22,830 nucleotides of DNA from CAZPMO01 sp964587515 (GCA_964587515.1 CAZPMO010000066.1:1-22830), one strand, 5' to 3'; counted from the stretch's first letter, positions 1-8,214 are shown. The notes: generated by a model from the sequence alone, not told the origin. Numbers and translations are program-made.

Positions 1-32
1 CACGCTTCAATCTCATGCATCATAAAGGGGAT

Positions 33-119
33 TTCACCACTAAGGCACAAAGACACTAAGTGGATGGCGGCGCTTCGCGCCGAAAAAGGGTCTTTGTGTC
101 TAGGTGCCTTAGTGGTGAA
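33..119. repeat. Imperfect palindromic repeat with 8-bp internal periodicity
   Basis: Two 29-nt arms (33-61 and 91-119) are reverse complements at about 25 of 29 positions. The left arm is itself built of near-repeats of 8 bases: CACTAAGG, CACAAAGA, CACTAAGT. Between the arms sits a perfect small hairpin, CGGCGC-TTC-GCGCCG (68-82). The whole unit could form a cruciform or a long RNA hairpin. Arms of this kind resemble dispersed intergenic repeats seen in many environmental bacteria; I infer a MITE-like or REP-like element. Short reading frames across it (for example 64-306) are by-products of the repeat. Confidence 0.75.
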
Positions 120-211
120 TCTGGCGTGCCGTTTCATCACACGAACCGTCTCGCGCGAATCCGCCGGACCCCTTAAACTTATGGGGCAAGCACAACGAAC
201 GGGAAGGCGCG

Positions 212-1271
212 GTGGCGGCGGTGGACGAAAAATATGCGGAAGATCTCGAGGCGTGGCGGGAGGAGATGACCGCGACTTGGCTTTACGGCGTCGCCTCGGC
301 CGCTGAATCGAATCCCATTCAGGCGCAGCTATTCATCGACCTGGCCAAGGCGGCGGAGGAGCAGGCGGGCATCGTCGCGCGCGGNNNNNNNNNNCATGAC
401 CCCACCCCCGTCCCGGTTCCGGCCGTCGATGCGGGCGCGGCTGGTGGCGTTGCTGACGCAGATGCTGAGCCCGCGCCGCACCCGCCAGATGCTGGCCTCG
501 CTGAAGGTGCGCGGCCTGTCGACCTATACCGAGCCGCAGATCGAGACAGGCCATCCGCTACCGATCTCGCTGACCGATATCGGCAGGCGCCATTCGGGGG
601 GAAGTTCGGGCACGCTGCGCGCCGGGGTATTCGGCGTCAATGACGGGCTGGTCTCCAACACCTGCCTGATCTTCGGCATCGCCGGCGCGTTCGCCGATCA
701 CAGGGTGGTGCTGCTGTCGGGCATCGCGGGGCTGCTGGCCGGCGCGTTTTCCATGGCGGCCGGCGAATATGTCTCCATGCGCTCGCAGCGCGAGCTGTAC
801 GAGTTTCAGATCGCCCAAGAGAAAGAGGAGCTGGAACGCTATCCGGAAGAGGAAGCGGAAGAGCTGGCGCTGATCTACAACGCGCGCGGCGTGCCCATGG
901 AGGAGGCGCGCGCCATGACGACGCGCATGATCCAGAACCCGGAGCAGGCGCTCAACACACTGTCGCGCGAGGAGCTCGGCCTCAATCCCGACGATCTCGG
1001 CTCGCCCTGGGGCGCGGCGGTCTCGTCGTTTCTCTCGTTCTGCGTCGGCGCGGTGCTGCCGCTGATCCCCTTCGTGATCGGCATGGGCGGGAATACGCTG
1101 TGGGTCGCGGCGACGGTCTCGGGCGTGGCGCTGTTCCTGGTCGGCGCGATCCTGAGTTTGTTCTCGGGCCGCAACGCGTTTTACGGCGGCGGGCGCATGC
1201 TGTTGATCGGCGCGGCGGCGGGCGTCGCCACCTACGCCATCGGCACGCTGCTGGGCGTCGGCATGGCGTGA
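212..1271 (+). CDS. VIT1/CCC1-family Fe/Mn transporter with ferritin-like N-terminal domain (split by assembly gap)
   Basis: This is a membrane protein of the vacuolar iron transporter family, expected to move Fe2+ or Mn2+ across the inner membrane. The first part (212-384) encodes a rubrerythrin/ferritin-like segment with a WREEMTATWLYGVAS helix and an LAKAAEEQAG helix. After ten Ns, frame changes and the sequence resumes at 395 with a basic linker, then the CCC1 core: GVFGVNDGLVSNTCLIFGIAG (first TM), the AGAFSMAAGEYVSMRSQ helix, an acidic cytosolic metal-binding stretch (EKEELERYPEEEAEE) and three more C-terminal hydrophobic helices. The frame change is explained by the placeholder gap, so I treat both parts as one gene. 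The GTG start at 212 follows GGGAAGG (201-207). In the second helix the usual E-E-x-x-H metal triad reads E-E-Q, so the ferritin-like site may be altered. It ends in TGA at 1269-1271. The number of codons lost in the gap is unknown. Confidence 0.85.
385..394. other. Assembly gap (10 N) inside the VIT1/CCC1 gene
   Basis: Ten Ns interrupt the coding sequence. The reading frame differs on the two sides (frame of 212 before, frame of 396 after) while protein homology continues, so the true gap length is not 10 bases or at least is not known. Confidence 0.95.
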
Positions 1272-1383
1272 TTTGGCGTTCGAAAGCTTTCCTAGTCCCT
1301 CCGCGCCGACCCGCTTGTCGCGATCAAGCGACGGTGGCACTCTATCGCCGGTCGAACATGAATTTCATCGGGAGGATCGGACT

Positions 1384-2322
1384 ATGGCGGGATTGCGGAA
1401 GCTTATTCTCGAAAAGACGGCGCCGTTCCAGGGGCTGCCGGAACTGGTCGCGCTTGACGAGGGCCTGTTCGCCGAGGAAGGGCTCGATGTGGAGTTCGTT
1501 GAACGCGAGCAGAACGCCTTGCAGGCGACCCGCACCGACGTTACCGATCCAGCCGGGCTGAACCCGTTTTCCAGCCACGGCGCGGCCTTCGAGACGGGCG
1601 GTGCCGACATGTACAATGCCTGCGAGTGGGGCAATTACGCCCGGGTGACCGAGACCGCCCAGGGCAGCCGCCAGCTCGGCCGTCGCGCGATCATGGTCTT
1701 CGCCGCGATGATGGTGGCACCCGATTCGGATATTTACTCGCCCCAGCAACTCGCCGACCGGCTGGTCGGGCTGCCCTACTTCTTCGGCACCCATTATCTC
1801 GGGATATTGCTGCTCGAAGGATTCGTGCCACGCGATCGCATCCGCACCTGTCAGGCACCCAACGGTTCGCGCAAGCGTTTTGAATCGCTGATGTCGGGCG
1901 AGATCGACGCGACCCCGCTGACCGAGCCCTATATCAGCGTCGCCGAGAAGGCCGGTTGCCGCATCGTCGCGTCGGCCGCCTTCAACGGCACCGAGGTCGC
2001 GGCCAACCGGGTCGACACCGAAACCTACGCCGCCTTCAACCGCGCGGTGAAGAAAGCTGTGGCGCGCATCAACGCCGATAAGCAATCCTACATGCATTAT
2101 TTCATCGACTATCATAAGGCCGACCCGGACGTGGCCGCCCTAAGTGTCGACGATCTGCGCGTCAGCCGGCTTCAGGTGCTCGACCCGGCGCCCATCCCGG
2201 AAGACGAGATGCGGCGCACCGTCGAATGGATGAAAAGCTGGGACATGATCGACCAGAACGCGACGGTCGAACAGCTCGTCGACGCAGAGATTCAGGAGAC
2301 CGCGCACTCCACCAGCGCATGA
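1384..2322 (+). CDS. NMT1/THI5-like (NitT/TauT-type) substrate-binding-fold protein
   Basis: The product (312 aa) looks like a type 2 periplasmic-binding-protein fold of the SsuA/TauA/THI5 group: an N-terminal 'LPELVALDEGLFAEEGLDVEFVE' segment typical of the first lobe, a 'LADRLVGLPYFFGTHYLGILLLEGF' segment, and 'FESLMSGEIDATPLTEPYISVAEKAG' in the second lobe. I chose ATG 1384 because GGAGG (1371-1375) sits 8 bases upstream; a frame-open extension to 1273 has no such support. There is no signal peptide, which is unusual for an ABC solute receptor and leaves open a cytoplasmic role, as in THI5-like enzymes or the 4,5-dihydroxyphthalate decarboxylase branch of this fold. No permease or ATPase gene is adjacent. 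It is first in a run of same-strand catabolic genes, with 19 bases to the next start. Confidence 0.7.
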   Translation: MAGLRKLILEKTAPFQGLPELVALDEGLFAEEGLDVEFVEREQNALQATRTDVTDPAGLNPFSSHGAAFETGGADMYNACEWGNYARVTETAQGSRQLGRRAIMVFAAMMVAPDSDIYSPQQLADRLVGLPYFFGTHYLGILLLEGFVPRDRIRTCQAPNGSRKRFESLMSGEIDATPLTEPYISVAEKAGCRIVASAAFNGTEVAANRVDTETYAAFNRAVKKAVARINADKQSYMHYFIDYHKADPDVAALSVDDLRVSRLQVLDPAPIPEDEMRRTVEWMKSWDMIDQNATVEQLVDAEIQETAHSTSA

Positions 2323-2341
2323 TCCTCCAAAAGGAAACGCC

Positions 2342-3631
2342 ATGAGCGAGACGCTTTTCACCAATGTCAGTGTGCTCGACGGATCGGGCGCGGCGCCGTT
2401 CACCGGCGAAGTGCTGGTCGAGGGCAATCGCATCGCCGGTGTTTCCAAGAAACCCGGCGGACTGAAACGGCCGGGAGCCGAGATCGTCGACGGCGGAGGC
2501 GCGACCCTGATGCCGGGGCTGTTGGACGCGCATATTCATCTCAGCTTCGACAACAGCCCCAACCCGGTGCGCACGGTCGATATCCCGCCCGAGGACCACG
2601 CGCTGCTGACCGCGAAATTCGCGAAGCTGGTGCTCGATCACGGCATCACCAGCGCCTTCGGCGGCGCATCGACCAAACCCCGGCTCGACGTCGCGATCCG
2701 TAACGCCATCGATGCCGGCGACATTCCCGGCCCGCGCCTGCTGGCGGGAAGCCAGCAATTGGGTCCATCGGGCGGTTTCAACGACGAGCGCCTGTCGCAT
2801 CTACCCGCCCGCACGCCGACCATGTCGGTGTGCTGCGACGGACCCGACGAGTTCCGCCGCGCCACCCGCGTGGCGTGCCGCGAAGGCGTCGATGTGATCA
2901 AGATCGTGCCCTCGGCGTCGAGCCTCGCCTGGGGTGACGGGCCGCTCGACGAAGACACGGTGATGACGGACGCGGAATTCGCGGCGGTGGCCGAGGTGGC
3001 GAAGCAACGCGGCCGCAAGCTGGCCGCCCATGCGCGCAGCGCCGAATCGATCCGCATGTGTGTCCGCCACGGCTTCGACATCATCTATCACGCAACCCAC
3101 GCCGATACCGAAACCCAGGATGCGCTGGAAGCCGCCAAGGACCGGGTCTTCGTCGCGCCATCGATCGCGCTGCCCATCACCCGGCTGGAGGAAGGCGTCG
3201 ACACCTATGATGGACCGGCGGCGACGCCGCGCGCCCGCCTCGAAGCCGAGGTGGAGACCACGGCGGAGAACATGCGGGCGTTGATCAAGCGCGGCGTGCG
3301 CGTGGTGCCCGGCGGCGATTACGGTTTCGCCTGCAACCCCCATGGGACAAATGCGCGCGAGTTGGAGCATTTCGTAAAATATTTCGGCTGCTCGCCCATG
3401 GATGCGGTGGTCGCCGCGACAAGCTGGGCCGGCGAGTTGATGGGGCTGCCGGGCGAGCTCGGACTGATCCGGAAGGGTTATCTGGCGGATATATTGTTGG
3501 TCGAGGGCAATCCGCTGGACGACGTCCGCATTCTTCAGGACAGGGAAAACCTGCTCGCGATCATGAAGGACGGCGATTTTCACAAATCCCCGCCGACAAC
3601 GCGGACCGCGTACCGCCAGGCGGCGGAATAA
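2342..3631 (+). CDS. Amidohydrolase-family metal-dependent hydrolase (imidazolonepropionase/prolidase-like)
   Basis: This 429-aa protein carries the amidohydrolase superfamily signature in order: an N-terminal beta-sandwich strand, 'MPGLLDAHIHLS' with metal ligands H64 and H66, 'VDVIKIVPSAS' with K187 as the likely carboxylated bridging lysine, H230 in 'LAAHARS', H250 in 'IIYHATHAD', and D326 in 'VVPGGDYGF'. The C-terminal 'GELGLIRKGYLADILLVEGNPLDD' is the usual closing strand of the composite domain. All metal ligands are present, so it should be active, hydrolysing a C-N bond (amide, cyclic amide or dipeptide); the substrate cannot be read from sequence. An AAAGGAAA ribosome site lies just before ATG 2342. 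The operon context suggests a catabolic substrate. Confidence 0.85.
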   Translation: MSETLFTNVSVLDGSGAAPFTGEVLVEGNRIAGVSKKPGGLKRPGAEIVDGGGATLMPGLLDAHIHLSFDNSPNPVRTVDIPPEDHALLTAKFAKLVLDHGITSAFGGASTKPRLDVAIRNAIDAGDIPGPRLLAGSQQLGPSGGFNDERLSHLPARTPTMSVCCDGPDEFRRATRVACREGVDVIKIVPSASSLAWGDGPLDEDTVMTDAEFAAVAEVAKQRGRKLAAHARSAESIRMCVRHGFDIIYHATHADTETQDALEAAKDRVFVAPSIALPITRLEEGVDTYDGPAATPRARLEAEVETTAENMRALIKRGVRVVPGGDYGFACNPHGTNARELEHFVKYFGCSPMDAVVAATSWAGELMGLPGELGLIRKGYLADILLVEGNPLDDVRILQDRENLLAIMKDGDFHKSPPTTRTAYRQAAE

Positions 3632-3662
3632 GACGACGGAATTCGATCTTGGGAGAACGGTG

Positions 3663-4724
3663 ATGAAGGCGATCGTGCTGCACGAATATGGCGACCCGAA
3701 TGTCCTGAAATTCGAGGAAGTCGCGACGCCGGAACCCGGACCGGGCGAGGTGCTGATCAAGGTCCATAACGTTTCCGTCAACGTCACGCTCGATATCATC
3801 CTGCGCAAGGGCTTCTATCCCATGAAGCCGGACCTGCCGCATGTGATGGGCACCGATCCGGTCGGCGAGGTGGTCGCGCTGGGCGACGGGCTGAGCAAGA
3901 ACATCAAGGTCGGCGACCGCGTCGCGGTGCACACGCCGATGCCGAGCCCCGACTGCGTGCCGGGCGAGGAGGCCGACGATCCAGGCGTCGACCGGCTTTA
4001 CGGCATCCATTGCTGGGGCGGTTACGCCGAATACGCCGTCGTGCCGGAAGTCAACGCCTTCCCGATCCCCGAAAATCTCTCCTACCCCGAAGCGTCGGTG
4101 ATCATGCGCCATTTGCCGACGGCGCGGCACCTGCTGTTCAGGAAGGCGGCGCTCAAGGAAGGTGAATGGGTGCTGGTGATGGGCGCGACGGGCGGGCTGG
4201 CGAGTTGTTGCGTCCAGGTCGCCAAGCACATGGGCGCGACCGTGATCGGCGCGGCCGGCGCCGATGACCGGGTGCAAAAGGCGATCGACGTATTCGGCGC
4301 CGATTACGGGATCAACTACCGCGACCAGGACCTCGCCGAGGAGGTGATGAAACTGACCGACGGCAAGGGCGTCAACGTGGTCACCGAAAGCATCGGCGAT
4401 CCGGAGCTTTGGCCCGGCGCAATGGGCAGCCTCGGCAAGCTCGGCCGGCTGGTGACGGCGGGCGCCCATGGCGGCGGCCAGGTCACCCTCAACCTCACCA
4501 TGATGTACATCAAGCGGCAACGCATCATCGGCAGCCCGGGCTGCGATTTCGCCGACATCGAATGGGCGCTGGAGCAGGCCGGCGCGGGCGCCATCCGCGC
4601 GCCCATCGTCGATCGCGTCATGCCGCTGCACGAGGCGGCGGAGGCGCACCGCCTGGTGGAGGCGCGCGAACCGGTCGGCAAACTGCTGCTTGATCCCACC
4701 CTTTCGGCGGACCAGCCGACATGA
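3663..4724 (+). CDS. MDR-superfamily quinone reductase-like NAD(P)H oxidoreductase
   Basis: This 353-aa medium-chain dehydrogenase/reductase starts 'MKAIVLHEYGDPNVLKFEEV', as in quinone oxidoreductases. The nucleotide-binding loop GATGGLASCCVQVA lies at residues 174-187. The catalytic-zinc positions of alcohol dehydrogenases are not kept: the first reads SVNVTLD without Cys, the second HVMGTDPVGEV without the expected ligand set. It is therefore probably a zinc-free reductase of quinones or enones. GTG at 3660 is directly upstream of ATG 3663; GGGAGAA (3651-3657) could serve either. The stop overlaps the next start in an ATGA (4721-4724), indicating translational coupling with the monooxygenase that follows. 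Confidence 0.83.
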   Translation: MKAIVLHEYGDPNVLKFEEVATPEPGPGEVLIKVHNVSVNVTLDIILRKGFYPMKPDLPHVMGTDPVGEVVALGDGLSKNIKVGDRVAVHTPMPSPDCVPGEEADDPGVDRLYGIHCWGGYAEYAVVPEVNAFPIPENLSYPEASVIMRHLPTARHLLFRKAALKEGEWVLVMGATGGLASCCVQVAKHMGATVIGAAGADDRVQKAIDVFGADYGINYRDQDLAEEVMKLTDGKGVNVVTESIGDPELWPGAMGSLGKLGRLVTAGAHGGGQVTLNLTMMYIKRQRIIGSPGCDFADIEWALEQAGAGAIRAPIVDRVMPLHEAAEAHRLVEAREPVGKLLLDPTLSADQPT

Positions 4725-5923
4725 CCGGACCAGTGGCGAGATCGGCGACGACCGACGAGCCGCGCCAGGAATTCGTCTCCCGCGCCCGTGCGATGATCCC
4801 GACTTTACGCGAACGCGCGCGAGCGGCCGAGGAAGCGCGCGCGATTTCCGCCCAGACTCATCGCGAGTTCATGGATGCCGGGTTCTATCGTCTGTTCCAG
4901 CCGGCGCGCTACGGCGGACACGAGTTCGACCTCGGTATGATGATCGAAGTCGCCGGCGAACTGGGCCGCGGCTGCGGCTCCAGCGCCTGGATATTCTCCA
5001 ATCTCGCCGTGCAGAACTGGGTGCTGGGCATGACCCACCCGGAGACCCAGGAAGAGTTCTGGGGCGACAACCAGGACACGCTGACCGCATCGTCCTTTCC
5101 CAGCCCGGGCGCGACCATGAAAAAGGTAGAAGGGGGTATCCTGGTCGACGGCGTGTGGAGCTTCGCCAGCGGCATCGACTGGGCCGACTGGAACCACATG
5201 CAGATATTGATTCCCAACCCGGAAGGAGGACCGCCCGAATTCCGTTTCGGGCTGGTGCATAAATCCGAGTACGAGGTCATCGACGACTGGTTCGTCACCG
5301 GCCTCGCGGCCACCGGCAGCAGATCGTTCCGCGTCAACGAGGTGTTCATCCCGGAACATCGCACGGTGATCCCGGTGGAACTGCGCGACGGCAAGTCGCC
5401 GGGCAGCGCGGTGAATGACAGCCCGCTCTATCGCCATACCTTCTGGGCGATCGGCGCCAAGGTGTTCTCTGGCCCGATCATCGGCATGGCGCAAGGCGCG
5501 CTGGACGCGATCGAGGAAAATCTCGCCGACCGGGTCTCGGTGGGCGCGGTGAAGCTTGCCGAACAGGGGACGGTGCATGTGCGCCTCGCCGAATCCTCGG
5601 CCGAGGTGGCGGCGGCGCGCGCGTTGATCCTGTCCGATACCGCCCAGGCCTATCGCATGGCCGAGGCCGGCGACATTCCCGACATGGTGCAGCGGGTTTC
5701 GTGGCGGCGTGACGACGCCTTCGCCGCCAAATCCTGCGTCGCCGCGGTCGAAAGGCTTTATGCGCTGGCCGGCGGGCGCGGCATCGCGTGGGACAACCCG
5801 TTCCAGCGCGCCTGGCGCGACATCCATGCCGGCGCGGCGCAGATCGTGGTCGCCTGGGACCTCAACGCCACCACCTACGGCAAGGTGAAGTTCGGCCTGC
5901 CGGCGCCGGATCCGCGGCTGTGA
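4721..5923 (+). CDS. Group-D flavin-dependent monooxygenase, acyl-CoA dehydrogenase fold (HpaH/HsaA/DszC-like), copy 1
   Basis: This 400-aa protein has the acyl-CoA dehydrogenase fold of two-component aromatic hydroxylases: N-terminal helices with 'FMDAGFYRLFQPARYGG', the segment 'GELGRGCGSSAWIFSNLA', a central beta domain 'GGILVDGVWSFASGIDWADW', the family-diagnostic 'WFVTGLAATGSRSFRVNEVFIPEH', and a C-terminal helical domain ending 'QRAWRDIHAGAAQIVVAWD'. Known relatives use reduced FMN or FAD supplied by a separate reductase to hydroxylate phenols or oxidise sulfur. No catalytic acyl-CoA base is evident, which favours the monooxygenase reading. It overlaps the previous gene by 4 bases and the following paralogue by 4 bases. 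The natural substrate is unknown. Confidence 0.83.
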   Translation: MTGPVARSATTDEPRQEFVSRARAMIPTLRERARAAEEARAISAQTHREFMDAGFYRLFQPARYGGHEFDLGMMIEVAGELGRGCGSSAWIFSNLAVQNWVLGMTHPETQEEFWGDNQDTLTASSFPSPGATMKKVEGGILVDGVWSFASGIDWADWNHMQILIPNPEGGPPEFRFGLVHKSEYEVIDDWFVTGLAATGSRSFRVNEVFIPEHRTVIPVELRDGKSPGSAVNDSPLYRHTFWAIGAKVFSGPIIGMAQGALDAIEENLADRVSVGAVKLAEQGTVHVRLAESSAEVAAARALILSDTAQAYRMAEAGDIPDMVQRVSWRRDDAFAAKSCVAAVERLYALAGGRGIAWDNPFQRAWRDIHAGAAQIVVAWDLNATTYGKVKFGLPAPDPRL

Positions 5924-7104
5924 CGGCGACGGCCGACGCGATTCCGCGCGAGGAACTCATTCGTCGCGCCCGCGAAATGGTGCCCGACCTGCGGGCGCGC
6001 GCGGCCGAGGCCGAGACCAACCGGGCCGTTCACGACGAGACCATGCGCGCCTTCGTCGACGCCGGTTTCTTAAAAATTCTCCAGCCGGCGCATTATGGCG
6101 GGCTCGAGACCGATCTCGGTCTGCTGGTCGATATCGCGGCCGAGCGCGGCCGGGGCTGCGGATCGAGCTGCTGGCTGTTCACCAATCTCGCCATGCAGGC
6201 CCTGGTCAACGGCATGAAGGACCCCGAGGCCCAGGAAGAGGTCTGGGACGTCGATCCCGACACGCTGACCGCATCCGCCAACAAGAACCCCGACGCCACG
6301 GTCGAAATGGTCGAAGGCGGCCTGATGGTCGACGGCGTCTGGAACTATTCGAGCGGCGTCGATTTCGCCGAATGGATCAATCTCCAGATATTCCTGCGCC
6401 CCGAGGACGGCCCGCCCGAGCATCGTTTCTCGGCGGTGCACAAATCGGATTTCGAGGTGATCGACGACTGGTTCGTGACCGGCATGGCGGCGACGGGGTC
6501 GCGCTCGATCAAATTCGATCACGTGTTCATCCCCGATTACCGCCAGATCTCGTCGCTGAAGATGCATGGCGGGCCAACGCCGGGCAGCGCGGTCAATCCG
6601 GGCACGCTGTACCGGATGCCGTTCTGGGGCATCGGCGCGAAGCTGTTCTCGGCGCCGGCGATCGGCATCGCGCGCGGCGCGCTGGAACTTACCGAGGGCG
6701 ACATCGAGGCGCGCATCGGCATGGGCGGCGCGAAGCTGGCGGAACAGCCGACGGTCCATGTCCGGCTCGCCGAATCCGGCGCCGAGATCGACGCCGCGTG
6801 GTCGCTGCTGCTGCGCGACTGCGAGGAGGCCGTGGCGATGACGGAGGCCGGCGAAATTCCGACCCTGCTGAAGCGCGCCAGCTGGCGGCGCAACAACGCG
6901 TTTGCGGTGCAGCTTTGCCTGCGCGCCACCGACCGGCTCTATGCGCTGTCGGGCATGCGCGGCATGCTGCCCGACAGCGACGTCCAGCGCGCCTGGCGCG
7001 ATATCCACGCCGCCGCCGCGCAGGTGGCGCTCGCCTGGGACCCCATGGCCGGCAATTACGGCCGCGCCCGCTTCGACCTGCCCATGGCCGATCCCAGGGT
7101 GTGA
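5920..7104 (+). CDS. Group-D flavin-dependent monooxygenase, copy 2 (tandem paralogue)
   Basis: The protein (394 aa from GTG 5920) matches its upstream neighbour along its whole length, with about half the residues the same by eye: 'FVDAGFLKILQPAHYGG', 'ERGRGCGSSCWLFTNLA', 'GGLMVDGVWNYSSGVDFAEW', 'DDWFVTGMAATGSRSI' and 'QRAWRDIHAAAAQVALAWD'. I chose GTG 5920 because it forms a GTGA overlap with the stop of copy 1 and aligns with the start region of that protein; the frame is open further upstream (5788) but there it only reads through copy 1. Tandem copies may be two hydroxylases of different substrate range or subunits of one oligomer. It ends with TGA at 7102-7104, three bases from the convergent methyltransferase gene. 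Confidence 0.83.
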   Translation: MTATADAIPREELIRRAREMVPDLRARAAEAETNRAVHDETMRAFVDAGFLKILQPAHYGGLETDLGLLVDIAAERGRGCGSSCWLFTNLAMQALVNGMKDPEAQEEVWDVDPDTLTASANKNPDATVEMVEGGLMVDGVWNYSSGVDFAEWINLQIFLRPEDGPPEHRFSAVHKSDFEVIDDWFVTGMAATGSRSIKFDHVFIPDYRQISSLKMHGGPTPGSAVNPGTLYRMPFWGIGAKLFSAPAIGIARGALELTEGDIEARIGMGGAKLAEQPTVHVRLAESGAEIDAAWSLLLRDCEEAVAMTEAGEIPTLLKRASWRRNNAFAVQLCLRATDRLYALSGMRGMLPDSDVQRAWRDIHAAAAQVALAWDPMAGNYGRARFDLPMADPRV

Positions 7105-7107
7105 GTC

Positions 7108-8112
7108 CTACGCCTTGCGCGCCGCGATCAGGCTGAACCCGCCGGCCAGCACCCGGCGCTCCGCATCGACGAACCCGGCGTCGCTCAGCCAGTCGCGATG
7201 CTGGGCTTCGGTGTAGGCCTGGCCGTGGTCGTAGAAATTGATGAAAACCAGATTGTGGATCGCGGATTCGAACGGCGCATGGCGATCGTCGTCGAGCATC
7301 CAGCCCCAGATCACCACGCGTGCGCCGGGCGTCATCGCCTCGCCCACATGGGCGAGCACGCGGCGGTTCTGGTCGGCCGACAGGACCTGCATCAGATTGC
7401 GCATCACCGCGGCGTCGAATGTCCCCTCGGGACGCATTTCCACCAGGTCTGCGTCCAAAACTGAAATCCTGTCGGCCTTGCCTGCTTCGGCGACGATGGC
7501 GCGCGTCACCGGCGTCACCGACGGCAGATCGGCGACCGTCGCGTGGAGATCGGGATTGGCCTCGCACAGTCCCATCGCGACGCCACCCGAGCCGCCGCCC
7601 ACATCAATCAGGTTTCGCGCCGCCGAAAAATCCACCAGCCCTGCCAGCGTCCTTCCGGCGTTCAGCGCCCCCGAATGCGTGCCTCGGTAAAAACTTTCGA
7701 GCTCGGCGGCGTCCATATTGGCGAAATCGTGCTTGGCCCGGGGCGCGCCGGCGCGCAGCGACTCCTCGGTCAGCATCGCCGCGCCCCACAGCTCGTCGTA
7801 AAGCCCGTGCGCGCCGCCGAGATAGGTGGGAAGTCCGCGCACCAGATAGCGCTCGGCTTCCGGCGTATTGGCGAAGCGCCCGCCTTCCTCGCTCAGCAAC
7901 CCGGCGGAGACCAGCGCATAGAGCAGCAACTCGAAACGCGCCGGCGCGACGCCGACGGCCGCGGCCAGCGCCTCGGCGTCCATCGGCCCCTCGGCCAGCG
8001 GCGTGAACAGATCAAGCGCCATCCCCGCCTTCATCGCCATCGAGGCGTATATGCCGTTGGCGAGACGTTGAATGGTCGCGGGCGCGACCGGCGGTTCGGG
8101 TTCTCCGTTCAT
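7108..8112 (-). CDS. SAM-dependent methyltransferase, O-methyltransferase family 2-like
   Basis: This 334-aa protein has an N-terminal winged-helix/dimerisation domain (about residues 10-95: 'GIYASMAMKAGMALDLFTPLAEGPMDAEALA', 'LLSEEGGRFANTPEAERYLV') and a Rossmann SAM-binding domain with motif I 'IDVGGGSGG' (169-177) and 'MTPGARVVIWGWML' (motif near 260). This is the layout of the acetylserotonin/caffeate O-methyltransferase family. The catalytic histidine normally seen in 'LHDW' after the substrate loop is not there: the equivalent region reads RNLMQVLSADQN. The frame is open far upstream, but ATG 8110-8112 is the only start that fits the family's N-terminus and lies before the divergent gene at 8215. 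It is convergent with the monooxygenase genes, 3 bases apart. Confidence 0.82.
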   Translation of the reverse strand: MNGEPEPPVAPATIQRLANGIYASMAMKAGMALDLFTPLAEGPMDAEALAAAVGVAPARFELLLYALVSAGLLSEEGGRFANTPEAERYLVRGLPTYLGGAHGLYDELWGAAMLTEESLRAGAPRAKHDFANMDAAELESFYRGTHSGALNAGRTLAGLVDFSAARNLIDVGGGSGGVAMGLCEANPDLHATVADLPSVTPVTRAIVAEAGKADRISVLDADLVEMRPEGTFDAAVMRNLMQVLSADQNRRVLAHVGEAMTPGARVVIWGWMLDDDRHAPFESAIHNLVFINFYDHGQAYTEAQHRDWLSDAGFVDAERRVLAGGFSLIAARKA

Positions 8113-8162
8113 GGAACCAATCTGGCCCAGCCGGCGGGCGCGGCCAATCGATTTCTGGGTGA

Positions 8163-8191
8163 CGCCGCCCGCCGGCGGCGCTAAATTTTTT
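8163..8191 (+). terminator. Terminator-like hairpin with U-tract just upstream of the first selenoprotein gene
   Basis: CGCCGCC (8163-8169) and GGCGGCG (8174-8180) form a perfect 7-bp GC stem with a 4-base loop, followed after CTAAA by six T's (8186-8191). On the + strand this looks like an intrinsic terminator, yet it stands only 24 bases before the ATG of the next + strand gene. It might stop antisense transcription coming through the methyltransferase gene or act as an attenuator in the leader. Function is inferred only. Confidence 0.45.
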
Positions 8192-8214
8192 CCCGAACAG
8201 GGAAGGACAGTCGA

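Noticed and set aside
33..119. CRISPR array
   Set aside because: The repeats are only 8 bases, inverted and not separated by unique spacers, and no cas genes are present.
64..306. Short frame starting in the palindrome
   Set aside because: It spans a repeat and overlaps the real transporter start in another frame; the product is low-complexity Gly/Arg.
558..1340. Minus-strand frame opposite the VIT1/CCC1 gene
   Set aside because: It is composed of Arg/His/Gln-rich shadow sequence with no recognisable domain, and the opposite strand encodes a clear transporter.
5788..5919. Longer N-terminus for monooxygenase copy 2
   Set aside because: These bases code for the C-terminus of copy 1 in another frame, and GTG 5920 gives the family-like start with a GTGA overlap.
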